A DNA stretch of 64,000 nt from Bacillus nitratireducens (GTDB lineage Bacteria; Bacillota; Bacilli; Bacillales; Bacillaceae_G), in NCBI RefSeq assembly GCF_001884135.1, contig NZ_MAOC01000027.1, forward strand, positions 62,001-126,000. Reading direction: 5' to 3'. The notes under the pieces were generated by a model that saw only the letters and a list, made by a program, of their open reading frames with translations, was not told the DNA's origin and ran no database searches. Made by a program: the position numbers and the translations under genes. Shown one piece after another: positions 8,403 through 16,710 of the stretch. How positions within the stretch are numbered: the stretch's first letter is position 1; the number at the start of each line of letters is the position of its first letter.

Positions 8403-8833
8403 TAAAAAAATTCATCATTTGTATACGTGACCTTATATGAAAGAGATAAAACGAGATTTCTAATAATCTTATTGTTCTACCTTTCGATGGCTAGTGAGAT
8501 TTAAAAGTTTCAAAGTAATAAGCGAAATAATAAATAAAATGCTTAAGGTAGTTTTTCAAAATGCAGGAGAGATATAAGGTTAAACCTCTATAATGATTTC
8601 AGAATGAAAATATGATGTATTTTATGACAACCGAGTTATTTTTATCATTGCGGTAGTACACCATCAACCTAGAAAATTACAATTCTCCCAAAACGAAGAT
8701 TCTTTCCATTGTTGACTACTGATAATATCATCTTATGTTAATTAGAGATGAAGGATATTTGTTAATGTTTATCCAATATTGAACAATATAAGTAAAACCA
8801 TTCATTTCATAATAAAAAAATTATAAAGACAAA
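8403..8833. other. Intergenic region without recognisable genes
   Basis: About 430 bases between the pbuE promoter and the GpsA paralogue. It is AT-rich and full of stops in all frames. One possible + strand promoter is TTGACT near 8714 with a poor -10 17 bases later. I see no relic coding sequence, tRNA or strong hairpin. Confidence 0.4.
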
Positions 8834-8843
8834 GGTGAGATTA

Positions 8844-9806
8844 TTGAATATTTCAGTTCTTGGTTGTGGACGTTGGGGTACTTTTATAGCTTGGTATGCT
8901 AACAAGATTGGTCATAATGTAATGTTGTGGGGGAGAGAAAATTCAAGAAATTACATTGAATTAAGTGAAACAAGAAAGAATGATTATCTTAAGCTCTCAG
9001 AAGATCTCGAGCTAAGTAATTCTCTACATAAAGCAATTTCATTTGCGGAGATTATTATTATATCAATTAGTGCACAGGAATTACGTTCTTTTGCTAATCA
9101 ACTAAACTTAATTGATGAAATACAAGGAAAAACCTTTATTTTATGTATGAAAGGACTTGAAGCAACAAGTGGAAAGAGGCTTTCTCAAGTATTTAGTGAA
9201 ATTGTTGGGAAAAATACCAATATAGCCGTTTGGATAGGACCTGGACATGTACAGGATTTTGTAAATGACATTCCGAATTGTATGGTGATTGGATCTGAGA
9301 ATATTGGTATCACTAAGAAAATTGTACAGGAGTTTAATAGTGATTTAATAAGGTTTTACTATGGACAAGATTTAATCGGCAATGAAATAGGAGCTGCTAC
9401 AAAAAATGTTATGGGAATCGCCGCAGGAATGTTGGATGGATTGAATTACAGCAGTTTGAAAGGTTCACTAATGGCTAGAGGGACCAGGGAACTTTCACGT
9501 TTGGTTACAGCTATGGGAGGAAATGATTTAACGATATATGGATTGAGTCATTTAGGGGATTATGAGGCAACATTGTTCTCATTACATAGTCACAATCGAA
9601 AATTCGGAGAAGCGTTTGTCTTAGGTCAAAATTTTGATAAATTGGCAGAAGGAGTTTCAACGGTAAAAGCATTGAAAGAACTATCTAAACAATATGATGT
9701 CGAACTTCCAATTAGTAACGCTTTATACGAGATTTTGTTTGAAAGTAAAGAGGCAAAAGATACATTAGAAGAACTTTTTTTAAGACCTGTTAAATTTGAA
9801 TTCTAA
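8844..9806 (+). CDS. NAD(P)H-dependent glycerol-3-phosphate dehydrogenase family protein (GpsA paralogue)
   Basis: 320 residues. The N-terminal Rossmann motif is VLGCGRWGTFIAWYANKIGHNV, and GPGHVQDF follows near residue 135. The conserved lysine lies in ATKNVMGIAAGMLDGL, matching the catalytic Lys region of GpsA, and NDLTIYGLSHLGDYEATLFS matches the C-terminal helical domain. The housekeeping GpsA starts differently (typically GAGSWGTALA), so this is a divergent second copy, possibly acting on glycerol 3-phosphate or another phosphorylated polyol. Start TTG 8844 is preferred to GTG 8835, because AAAGGTGAG is correctly placed only for TTG. Confidence 0.8.
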   Translation: MNISVLGCGRWGTFIAWYANKIGHNVMLWGRENSRNYIELSETRKNDYLKLSEDLELSNSLHKAISFAEIIIISISAQELRSFANQLNLIDEIQGKTFILCMKGLEATSGKRLSQVFSEIVGKNTNIAVWIGPGHVQDFVNDIPNCMVIGSENIGITKKIVQEFNSDLIRFYYGQDLIGNEIGAATKNVMGIAAGMLDGLNYSSLKGSLMARGTRELSRLVTAMGGNDLTIYGLSHLGDYEATLFSLHSHNRKFGEAFVLGQNFDKLAEGVSTVKALKELSKQYDVELPISNALYEILFESKEAKDTLEELFLRPVKFEF

Positions 9807-9903
9807 TGATAAGCACTCGTTTATTGAAAAAACCAAATTGATTTACTTTCGCTAACGAAGATTATATAAATAACAAACGTAATTATTAAACGGCTATATA
9901 AAG

Positions 9904-9955
9904 CAAAAAAGACGTTATCCTTTCTATAGAATTATAGGAAAGGATGGCGTTTTTT
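9904..9955 (+). terminator. Rho-independent terminator
   Basis: ACGTTATCCTTTC pairs imperfectly with GGAAAGGATGGCGT and is followed by TTTTTTATA. It lies 100 bases after the GpsA paralogue, or just before the insertion-sequence-like remnant. Confidence 0.7.
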
Positions 9956-9957
9956 AT

Positions 9958-10150
9958 ATGTCTATTTCTGTATCTAATCAATTACAACGATTTAATCAAG
10001 CGACTTAATTCAAAAAATAAAATCCGTTTGAGTTTATTTCGTTTGCAAATCTTTAAAGCACCTACATATAGATTTTCGAAGAAAAAGAAGAAATATCACT
10101 TATCATTGACGTTACATGAGCTTAGCTTGATGAGCATGGGGTTAACCCCA
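9958..10150 (+). mobile_element. Possible degenerate IS4/IS231-type end remnant
   Basis: A short frame after ATG 9958 (MSISVSNQLQRFNQA) resembles the N-terminus of IS231-type transposases but stops after 16 codons. The following KKKKKYHLSLTLHELSLM segment and the terminal TTAGCTTGATGAGCATGGGG resemble the end and inverted repeat of IS4-family elements. A similar end occurs at 56861-56889. If real, this is an internally deleted copy. The assignment rests on remembered consensus and is weak. Confidence 0.3.
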
Positions 10151-10198
10151 TCTTTTTAAATTTTTCTTTTAGAAGTTTTTAATAATAGCATATTGATA

Positions 10199-10234
10199 TT
10201 GGGTTGACCCAAGAACTTACACTGTACGTAATAC
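10199..10234 (+). promoter_or_regulatory. Candidate promoter/operator of the MFS gene
   Basis: The dyad TTGGGT-TG-ACCCAA (10199-10212) overlaps a -35-like TTGACC. TAATAC follows after 19 bases, with a small dyad TTAC-N7-GTAA between them. A 19-base spacer containing a dyad is typical of promoters controlled by MerR-family activators. No regulator gene is adjacent. Confidence 0.3.
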
Positions 10235-10258
10235 AAAGTTCAGTGGGAGGGAAAAGTT

Positions 10259-11563
10259 ATGGAGAGTTTACGATTACATGTAGAAAATAAAAAAAGTAAT
10301 CAAGAACTAAAAAATATTTGTCTCTATTCAATTGCGAAAACAATATCTATATTTGGTAGTTCTATTTATAGTTTCGCATTAGGATTATATGTTTTACAAA
10401 TAACTGGATCTGCGTTAAATTTTGCGATTACACTCATTTTAGGAACGATTCCAATGATTGTTATGAATCCATTTGCCGGTGTAGTTGCTGATAAGGTTGA
10501 TAAAAAGAAACTGGTTGTTTGTATGGATTTACTAAGTGGATGCTTATTAATAATGGTTTATATATTAAGCAGCAATTATGGATTAAACTTATTCATCATT
10601 TATACAACTACCTTTCTTATGACGGTATTTACAACATTTTTTGGAATAGGATTAGAAGCCGCAAAACCAAATATCGTCTCTAAAGAGAGGCTTATGAGTA
10701 TTAACTCTATAAGTAAAATTATCGATTCTGTATCTTTAATTCTCGGTCCTATGTTAGGTGGCATCGTTTTTGCAGTCTTTGATATTAAGATTTTTATAAT
10801 TATAAACGGTATTTCATTTATTCTTTCGGGTATATCCATATTATTTATTCATTTTAAACTGTTCGATTTCAACATAAATGAGGAATGCTCAAAAAGGAGA
10901 ATTAATTTTATTAAAGATATAAAAGAGGGGTTTTCATACTTAATTGAAAAGGAAAGCTTAAAGAATACGTTTCGAATTTTAATTTCACTTAATTTCTTCT
11001 TAGGGTTTGCTGTAACTGTTCCATTGCCATACATTATTAATACAGTTCTCAATCTTAGTTCTAAGCAATTTGGTATCATTCAAGGGACTTTTCCAGTAGG
11101 GATGATAATTGGTGCAATTTTAGTAAAAAAGATAACTGATCGTTTTTCTTACTCTTATCTTTTGAAAAAGCTAAGTTCTATGCTGGCAGTTTTTATGATT
11201 ATTTCAGGAATTCCAGTTTTATTCAAAAGTTTTGAAGTAAATGATTTTGTATACGTTATTACGTATTGTGTTGTTATGTTCTTTTTAGGGCTTATTATAG
11301 CGCTAATTGATATTCCTTTAATTTATTTCATGCAAAAAGAGATTCCTGATAAATATAGGGGAAGAGTGCTTAGTATTGGATTAAGTTTAGGGAAAATGAT
11401 GCTTCCTATAGCAATGGCACTATCAGGTCTATTATTAAATTATATTCCAGCCTACACTATTCCAATTGTAGGAGGGATAGTATTTCTTATTTTGAATAAG
11501 GCTTACTCAAATAAGTTGAATTTAGAAATTCATTCAAAAGATTATAATGTTTTGCGTAGCTAA
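10259..11563 (+). CDS. MFS drug-efflux-type transporter (DHA3 family)
   Basis: 434 residues with 12 predicted helices. The loop between helices 2 and 3 reads GVVADKVDKKKLVV, matching MFS motif A (G-x-x-x-D-x-x-x-R/K). IPDKYRGRVLSIGLSLGKMMLP near residue 360 is the P-x-x-x-R-G-R-V-x-S loop of macrolide/enterobactin-exporter-like MFS_3 proteins. It is probably a proton antiporter exporting drugs or peptides; the substrate is unknown. GGGAGGG lies 8 bases before the ATG. An unusual candidate promoter lies just upstream. The gene appears monocistronic. Confidence 0.82.
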   Translation: MESLRLHVENKKSNQELKNICLYSIAKTISIFGSSIYSFALGLYVLQITGSALNFAITLILGTIPMIVMNPFAGVVADKVDKKKLVVCMDLLSGCLLIMVYILSSNYGLNLFIIYTTTFLMTVFTTFFGIGLEAAKPNIVSKERLMSINSISKIIDSVSLILGPMLGGIVFAVFDIKIFIIINGISFILSGISILFIHFKLFDFNINEECSKRRINFIKDIKEGFSYLIEKESLKNTFRILISLNFFLGFAVTVPLPYIINTVLNLSSKQFGIIQGTFPVGMIIGAILVKKITDRFSYSYLLKKLSSMLAVFMIISGIPVLFKSFEVNDFVYVITYCVVMFFLGLIIALIDIPLIYFMQKEIPDKYRGRVLSIGLSLGKMMLPIAMALSGLLLNYIPAYTIPIVGGIVFLILNKAYSNKLNLEIHSKDYNVLRS

Positions 11564-11687
11564 GTGAATGTGTTAAGTACCAAAAAAGATGTTTATTTTG
11601 CAATAAAGACCATTAAAAAATAATACTGTTGTTTAAAAATACTTCTTTAACTACAGTGATAGATGGGCGAAGTAAAGGCAGTAATAA

Positions 11688-11722
11688 AGAAGTGTCATTC
11701 CAACTGTGGACTGGCACTTTGT
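11688..11722. terminator. Hairpin terminator between convergent genes
   Basis: AAGTG-TC-CCA and TGG-GG-CACTT form an imperfect stem around ACTG. Poly-T is modest on the + side, and AT-rich sequence lies on the - side. It separates the MFS gene from the NmrA-like remnant. Confidence 0.5.
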
Positions 11723-11750
11723 TAAATACAAAATTTATTATTAGATTTTT

Positions 11751-12542
11751 CTATTTTGTATTTAACAATAAATGAGTTAATGCTTGTTTTAATGGTGTAG
11801 CCTGACGTTCTAATAAGAAATCTAAATGGGTATGTGTTGATTCTAATCCTCCTTCACGAATCCCTTTTTGAGTCATTACTAACATTGGAAGGTAGGCTGC
11901 AGGTACTCCGGCACCTTTTAATATTTGTTCATAAGAAGAATCGTCTACTTCTAATAAAGGAACTTCTTTTCCTAATACTTCATTTAATGTATCAACAAAT
12001 TGCTGTTGTGTTAAATTCTCACCAGAAAGTTCATAAATTCTATTTTTGTGACCATTAGCTACCAAAACATTCGCTGCTGCTTCAGCTAAATCTGGACGAT
12101 ATACCCAACCGATTTTCCCTTCTCCTGCAGAAGTCACCCAAGGGGCACCAGCCATACAGCTTTGAATTGTACCAAGTTTATTTTCTACATACCAGTTGTT
12201 ACGCAGAATCACATAAGGAATACCTGATTCAATAATTGCTACTTCACGTGCTCTATGCATTCCTGCTAGGAAGAAGTCATTTCCTTCTGCTCTTGTAACA
12301 CTTGGATAAATAATTTGTTTTACACCTGTTACTTTCGCAGCCTCTACTGCATTTGTATGCTCACGTATAACTGTATCAAAGTCACCAAATGTTGACATGA
12401 TGAATAAACGATCAACATCTTTGAATGATGACAACAAGGTTTCTTGATTTTCAAAATCCGTTACACGTACTTCTAAGTTTTGTTCCTTATAGCTAAGTGC
12501 TTTTTCAGAGTTTGCAGAGCACCTAAAGATTATGCTGAACAT
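11751..12542 (-). pseudogene. NmrA/YtfG-type NAD(P)H-binding protein lacking its N-terminal Rossmann motif
   Basis: The protein is recognisably an atypical short-chain dehydrogenase (NmrA/QOR2 type): EVRVTDFENQETLLSSFKDVDRLFIMST, GVKQIIYPSVTRAEGN, and a C-terminal ELSGENLTQQQFVDTLNEVLG. Family members begin with a G-x-x-G-x-x-G dinucleotide-binding loop ~40 residues before NPEKALSYKEQ. Here that part is replaced by MFSIIFRCSANSEKALSYKEQ, encoded in the antisense of another truncated gene. Without the glycine loop NAD(P) binding should fail. The break lies at about 12510-12520. The remaining frame is intact, so the event may be recent. Confidence 0.75.
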
Positions 12543-12812
12543 GTAAGAGAGATGATTGAAGTATATGGAAATTTCTCTTTAGAAATTCAAGAATTTTTAG
12601 TACAAGGAAGTAAAGTGTATGTACGTTGGAAACAAGTAGGTACACATCTAAGAGAAACCGATGGATATCAACCTACAGGACTCCCAATAGTTCAAATGGC
12701 AAGTGCGGTGTATAGAATAGAAGATTGGAAAATTTCAGAGTATTTGATTCAAATTGATAGGTCAGGAATTCAAAATCAATTTGATTTCAATAAAAATATT
12801 AATAATATTTAG
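12517..12812 (+). pseudogene. SnoaL-like (ester cyclase/nuclear-transport-factor-2 fold) protein, 5'-truncated
   Basis: The + strand frame reads RAPKDYAEHVREMIEVYGNFSLEIQEFLVQGSKVYVRWKQVGTH and later GYQPTGLPIVQMASAVYRIEDWKISEYLIQID. These are the strands of a SnoaL-like polyketide-cyclase fold (V-x-V-R-W-x-x-x-GTH, P-T-G, Y-R-I-E-x-x-K-I). About 95 residues of the usual ~130-140 remain and there is no plausible start. It lies head-to-head with the truncated NmrA-like gene, so one deletion appears to have removed both 5' ends and the promoter region between them. Confidence 0.7.
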
Positions 12813-12924
12813 TAGCTAATTTTTAAGAGTAATAGAAAAATAAAGCACTATACAAAATTTGTTAACACAATCGTTCGATATGGGATTTCCCGTATCGCGA
12901 AATCCGTAAAAATCAAACAACTTT

Positions 12925-12968
12925 AAAGAGCCTTTCTGCATTTTATTGCAGAAAGGCTCTTATGTTTT
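12925..12968 (+). terminator. Rho-independent terminator
   Basis: AAAGAGCCTTTCTGC and GCAGAAAGGCTCTT form a 14-bp stem with an ATTTTATT loop, followed by ATGTTTTTAT. A second small hairpin, CGATATGGG/CCCGTATCG (12874-12896), lies just upstream without a T run. Confidence 0.8.
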
Positions 12969-13007
12969 TATATCAAAATTAAATAAATTTATTATCATTA
13001 CACTTTT

Positions 13008-13706
13008 CTATCGTAATTCAGCTGTCTTTCTAATAACAATCTTATCAATATCATCCTCTTCATCACCAATAAATAATCCACGTTCTTTTAAATATGTTTC
13101 GAAGTATAAATCTGCTTCTGCACGTTCATCGTATGGCTTTACAGAAAGAACGAAACCTAATTTATTTTGCTCCTCTAAATGAGAAGTGGAGATGTAAGCC
13201 GGTACATTGTGGCGTAAAAAGAGCTCTTTAACTGGAATGATCATATCTTTCATTAATTTCGTTAACATACCCATTTCCAACTCAAAATTAAAGCGATCTA
13301 TACTAGATAAATCCGCGAATACTACACCAATAAAACCTGTATTAAATACTTCTTGATATTCAATATCTTCGTCACCATAAAAATTCTTTTCAATTAAATA
13401 ATTTATAAAGTAAGAAACACCATCACTTTGTTCAAAAGGTTTTGTTGAAAGAACGAAGCCGATTTTCTTTTGTTTATGTAAATACACACATGACATGTAT
13501 GCAGCAATATTATGTTCTTTAAATAATGCACTCGTTGCTCCAGATAGACCATCTAGTACGTGGTGCACAATTTGAAGTTTTTTACGAGCGAAATAATAGG
13601 ATTTCTTTTGTAACTCCAATGTATCAATAAAGACAGAGCCGATAAAGCCTGTATTTGAAATAATAGGTGTTTGCTTTTTTCTTCCTCTGCGCTTTGCTTG
13701 AGTCAT
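13008..13706 (-). CDS. Uncharacterised protein with an internal tandem duplication
   Basis: 232 residues from ATG 13706. This start is chosen because GAAGGGATG lies 9 bases upstream, whereas ATG 13718 overlaps that site. The N-terminus is strongly basic (MTQAKRRGRKKQ). Two repeats of ~105 residues follow. Each begins with NTGFIG-x-VF and contains an A-Y-(M/I)-S segment, a K-x-G-F-V-L-S-x-K-P block, then a Y-F-x-x-Y-L-x-E pattern. I do not recognise the family. The repeat structure suggests a pseudo-dimeric alpha/beta fold. There are no membrane or signal segments. It is transcribed alone. Confidence 0.6.
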   Translation of the reverse strand: MTQAKRRGRKKQTPIISNTGFIGSVFIDTLELQKKSYYFARKKLQIVHHVLDGLSGATSALFKEHNIAAYMSCVYLHKQKKIGFVLSTKPFEQSDGVSYFINYLIEKNFYGDEDIEYQEVFNTGFIGVVFADLSSIDRFNFELEMGMLTKLMKDMIIPVKELFLRHNVPAYISTSHLEEQNKLGFVLSVKPYDERAEADLYFETYLKERGLFIGDEEDDIDKIVIRKTAELR

Positions 13707-13816
13707 TGTTAAAATCATCCCTTCATGTACAATTAAAATAAAAAGAACGTTTGTTCGTATATTTATATTTTACTATTAAAACGCTCTAAAGTAAAGGGTT
13801 TTTGACGAAAAAAACA

Positions 13817-13844
13817 ACAAAAAAGACACCTGAAAAGGTGCCTT
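13817..13844 (-). terminator. Rho-independent terminator of the 34-residue ORF
   Basis: On the - strand AAGGCACC-TTTTCA-GGTGTCTT is followed by TTTTGTTG. It lies 40 bases after the small ORF at 13884-13988, which supports that ORF being a separately transcribed gene. Confidence 0.8.
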
Positions 13845-13883
13845 AAACGCTGTAGGGAAGAGGGTTCATCCCAACTATTTATA

Positions 13884-13988
13884 TTATGATACAGAAACAA
13901 TCTCTTCTGTATCTTCTACATCTAAATGACAGTCCATAGTACGAACATCTTGATCCTCATGACTTCCGAAATAAATAGTAATTTTCAT
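13884..13988 (-). CDS. Small 34-residue acidic protein
   Basis: ATG 13988 is preceded by GGAGCGAT at 4-5 bases. The peptide begins MKITIYFGSHEDQDVRTMDC and ends EDTEEIVSVS, with a net strong negative charge and a single Cys. A clear terminator follows at 13817-13844, so promoter-sized space, ribosome site, frame and terminator form a complete small transcription unit. There is no family assignment. It might be a regulatory or sporulation-associated peptide, but nothing in the sequence decides this. Confidence 0.6.
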   Translation of the reverse strand: MKITIYFGSHEDQDVRTMDCHLDVEDTEEIVSVS

Positions 13989-14213
13989 ATGTATCGCTCC
14001 TTTATTCTAGGAATACCTAAAATAATTACTAGTAATGTTAATATTTATTATATACCACTTTTTTCATTCCGACAACGTTATATCATTTTTAATTCTTTTA
14101 GGACGCAAAGAGTGATTTATAGAGATATTTTTATAGAAATAGGTAGATTTCTTATATGTTATATTTAATACTGAAGGATTCGAATACGAAATTTTATGAC
14201 AGGAGCAAAATGA

Positions 14214-15014
14214 ATGAATTATAAGCAGTTACTAATAGACAATTTTACATATAAAACCTCATACATTGCGCGGCGGGTAATTGGAATGGATGTAAAAGAA
14301 ACGAAGGATTACATTACTGTCGACTGCGGATTACCTGCAGATACATTTAATATTATTACACTACTAAATAGTAATGTAACGAAAGGGATCGAGAAATTAT
14401 ATAAGGAGGTAGAATGCTATAATCAAAAGAAATTTCCAATGAGTGTTTGGTTTTGGGATGATAAGCAAGAACAGACTATAAAAAGCGAATTAATCAAACT
14501 TGGTTTAAAAGAAGTAGAACAGAATATCGCGATGGTAGCAGACTTAAGAAAAATTCATCCAATAATAGACATTCCAGTAAGTTTTACAATAGAAAAAGCA
14601 ACATCGCCAGAACAAATACAACAATTTGGCGAAACGTTAGCAGCTTTATTCGGTACATCAACAGAAGGTACTCACGTACAAGCATACTATAATCAAATTG
14701 CTTCTTTAGATTTATGGAATAGTGATGCCATGAAACTATACTTAGGCCTTTATAAAGGGAAGGTAGTATCTGTTGGCTCTTTAGTTTGTACGGAAGATAG
14801 CGTCGGTATTTATGATATAGCGACTAAAGAAGAAATGAGAGGAAAAGGATTTGGTTCTATTATGTTCAATTTCCTGCTTCAAGAAGCAAAACAACTAAAA
14901 GATACTTACTGCATTTTACAAGCTTCACCTGATGGAATAAATATTTATAAAAAATCTGGCTTTCAAGCTGTAGGACAAATGACAGTTTTTGAAAATCGAC
15001 ATTTAATTGAATAA
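14214..15014 (+). CDS. Two-domain GNAT N-acetyltransferase
   Basis: 266 residues. The C-terminal ~130 residues carry the acetyl-CoA site: a beta4 strand SVGIYDIATKEEMRGKGFGSIMFNFLLQEA with the R-G-K-G-F-G-S pyrophosphate loop (motif A, near residue 205), then ILQASPDGINIYKKSGFQ (motif B). The N-terminal half is a degenerate GNAT-like domain found in some Bacillus paralogues. The substrate is unknown. AGGAGC lies 6 bases before the ATG. The next gene, encoding a phosphodiesterase, starts 46 bases after the stop, so co-transcription is likely. Confidence 0.8.
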   Translation: MNYKQLLIDNFTYKTSYIARRVIGMDVKETKDYITVDCGLPADTFNIITLLNSNVTKGIEKLYKEVECYNQKKFPMSVWFWDDKQEQTIKSELIKLGLKEVEQNIAMVADLRKIHPIIDIPVSFTIEKATSPEQIQQFGETLAALFGTSTEGTHVQAYYNQIASLDLWNSDAMKLYLGLYKGKVVSVGSLVCTEDSVGIYDIATKEEMRGKGFGSIMFNFLLQEAKQLKDTYCILQASPDGINIYKKSGFQAVGQMTVFENRHLIE

Positions 15015-15060
15015 TTCATCCAAATCAAATCGCTTTAAATATAGGAGTAAACATACCGTT

Positions 15061-15936
15061 ATGAAGAAAATATCTATAATTACAATTATCTGTTTCTTTT
15101 TTGTAATTAGCACTTTTGTTTTTCAGCAAGTAAATGAACAAAAATATACAAAAGCTATTAATCAATCAAATCATATTAAAAATATTGCGCATAGAGGGGC
15201 TTCTGCATATGCACCGGAACATACATTAGAAGCGTATCAATTAGGACAGCAATTAAAAGGTGACTATATAGAAATAGATCTCCAAATGACAAAAGACGGA
15301 CATTTAGTAGCTATGCATGATGAAACATTAAACCGTACAACAAACGGTACTGGTTTTGTAAAAGATCATACATTAGATGAAATAAAACAACTGAATGCAG
15401 GTTCTTTTTTCAATAAAAAGTATCCAAATTTAGCAAAGAAAGAATTTGAAGATGCTAAGGTTCCAACACTAGAAGAAATTATTGAAACGTTTGGACGTAA
15501 TGCAAACTATTATATTGAAACAAAATCGCCAGATGAATATCCTGGTATGGAAGAAAAGCTATTAGAGATTATAAAGCACTACGAAATAAGTGATAAAGTA
15601 ATTATTCAATCATTTAGTGAAGAAAGTCTGCGAAAGATTCACAGTTTAAATGACAATATACCGTTAGTACAATTATTATCATATAAAAAAGCAGTTCAAT
15701 TAACAGACTCAGAAATAGAAAAGTATAAAACATACTGCATTGGCCTAGGCATGAACTACAAATATATTGATGCAGTCTATGTGAAAAAAATAAAGAAACA
15801 TGGATTAGAAGTTCATCCATTTACAGTAGATAATGAAAAAGATATGGAAAAGTTACTAAAATGGGGTGTAGACGGGATGTTTACTAATTATCCGGATCGT
15901 TTGCATTCAGTATTAGATTTGAAAAGTCAAAATTAA
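15061..15936 (+). CDS. Glycerophosphodiester phosphodiesterase, membrane-anchored or secreted
   Basis: 291 residues. Residues 4-22 (KISIITIICFFFVISTFVF) form a signal-anchor or signal peptide. The GDPD domain shows IAHRGASAYAPEHT (catalytic H-R-G...E, near 42-53), YIEIDLQMTKDGHLVAMHDETLNRTT (E-x-D metal site and second His, near 69-94), the ETKSP strand and a final GVDGMFTNYPD. It should hydrolyse glycerophosphodiesters to glycerol 3-phosphate and an alcohol outside the membrane. ATG 15061 is preferred to TTG 15007, which has no ribosome site and would precede the signal sequence with 18 extra residues. The AGGAG is 13 bases away, which is long. Confidence 0.85.
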   Translation: MKKISIITIICFFFVISTFVFQQVNEQKYTKAINQSNHIKNIAHRGASAYAPEHTLEAYQLGQQLKGDYIEIDLQMTKDGHLVAMHDETLNRTTNGTGFVKDHTLDEIKQLNAGSFFNKKYPNLAKKEFEDAKVPTLEEIIETFGRNANYYIETKSPDEYPGMEEKLLEIIKHYEISDKVIIQSFSEESLRKIHSLNDNIPLVQLLSYKKAVQLTDSEIEKYKTYCIGLGMNYKYIDAVYVKKIKKHGLEVHPFTVDNEKDMEKLLKWGVDGMFTNYPDRLHSVLDLKSQN

Positions 15937-15963
15937 AAAGTATTATTCTTAAGGGAGTAATAA

Positions 15964-16001
15964 ATAAAAAAGAATCCAATAAACATATTGGATTCTTTTT
16001 T
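15964..16001. terminator. Bidirectional terminator
   Basis: AAAAAGAATCCAAT and ATTGGATTCTTTTTT form a 10-bp-plus stem with A and T tracts on both sides. It ends the GDPD transcript. Confidence 0.88.
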
Positions 16002-16082
16002 ATTTCTATACGCCAAACTTGATATAATACAATATTGATGATTATTTTTCATAAGTTTTGTCAGAAAGTAATCAAAATGTAA

Positions 16083-16550
16083 TTAATTTTTTCTTTGTTT
16101 TTTATATTTTTTTGATACACTGACTACGAGCGGAATACCGATTAACGTCGGCAAAAACCAAAACCATATTGGCGGCAGTAAATTTATAATAGGAATATGG
16201 ATGCCGATATTTACTAAAAGTGCGGTGACGGCACCTATATAAGAACCTAACATACCTCTAATGTGGTGATGGAGCCAATTTTTCCAACGCCTTTTTCTTG
16301 CAAGGTATCCATAAATCGCGAATGAATAAGAGAAAATTGCTACATAAAATAAATATGCGATTTTATCCCAGTTTATAATGGATAATATAATTGCAGTAAG
16401 GGTGATGACAACATAGGATGCATGATATATTTCACCCCACTCCGTATGTTTTCCTTTCTTCTTTTGAGCAACCATCGCTACAATACCGGTGATTAAGCAT
16501 ATTGTTCCAAATAGTATGTGTATGGTTAAAAGAATGCTGAAAATGCTCAT
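16083..16550 (-). CDS. Four- or five-helix membrane protein, DUF2306-like
   Basis: 155 residues with hydrophobic helices at about 5-27, 47-63, 66-84, 101-117 and 125-145. Histidines are placed as in cytochrome b561-like DUF2306 proteins: H in LTIHILFGT, H-x-x-x-G-x-x-Y-H in KHTEWGEIYHASYV, and NWLHHHIRGMLGSYIGAVTA. The pattern could bind haem or a metal, but this is inference. The C-terminus is basic (KKYKKQRKN). GGAGG lies 7 bases before the ATG. It is isolated and convergent with the GDPD gene. Confidence 0.65.
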   Translation of the reverse strand: MSIFSILLTIHILFGTICLITGIVAMVAQKKKGKHTEWGEIYHASYVVITLTAIILSIINWDKIAYLFYVAIFSYSFAIYGYLARKRRWKNWLHHHIRGMLGSYIGAVTALLVNIGIHIPIINLLPPIWFWFLPTLIGIPLVVSVSKKYKKQRKN

Positions 16551-16710
16551 AATAATTCCTCCTTTTTTTATTTTTATAGTATTGCAGTATAGGAGAAAAG
16601 TTGAAAAATATAGTTAGTTCGGCTTAATATTTTGAAATAAAGGTACTCTTAGAACAAATTTTTTTAAATTAAGTGAGGCTCGTATTACGTTAAATGAAGG
16701 AGAGACTTCT

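Noticed and set aside
9944-10159. A 71-codon + strand frame starting MAFFICLFLYLINYNDL
   Set aside because: It starts inside a terminator hairpin, lacks a ribosome site and ends at an IS-like palindrome. It is noted only as part of a possible IS remnant.
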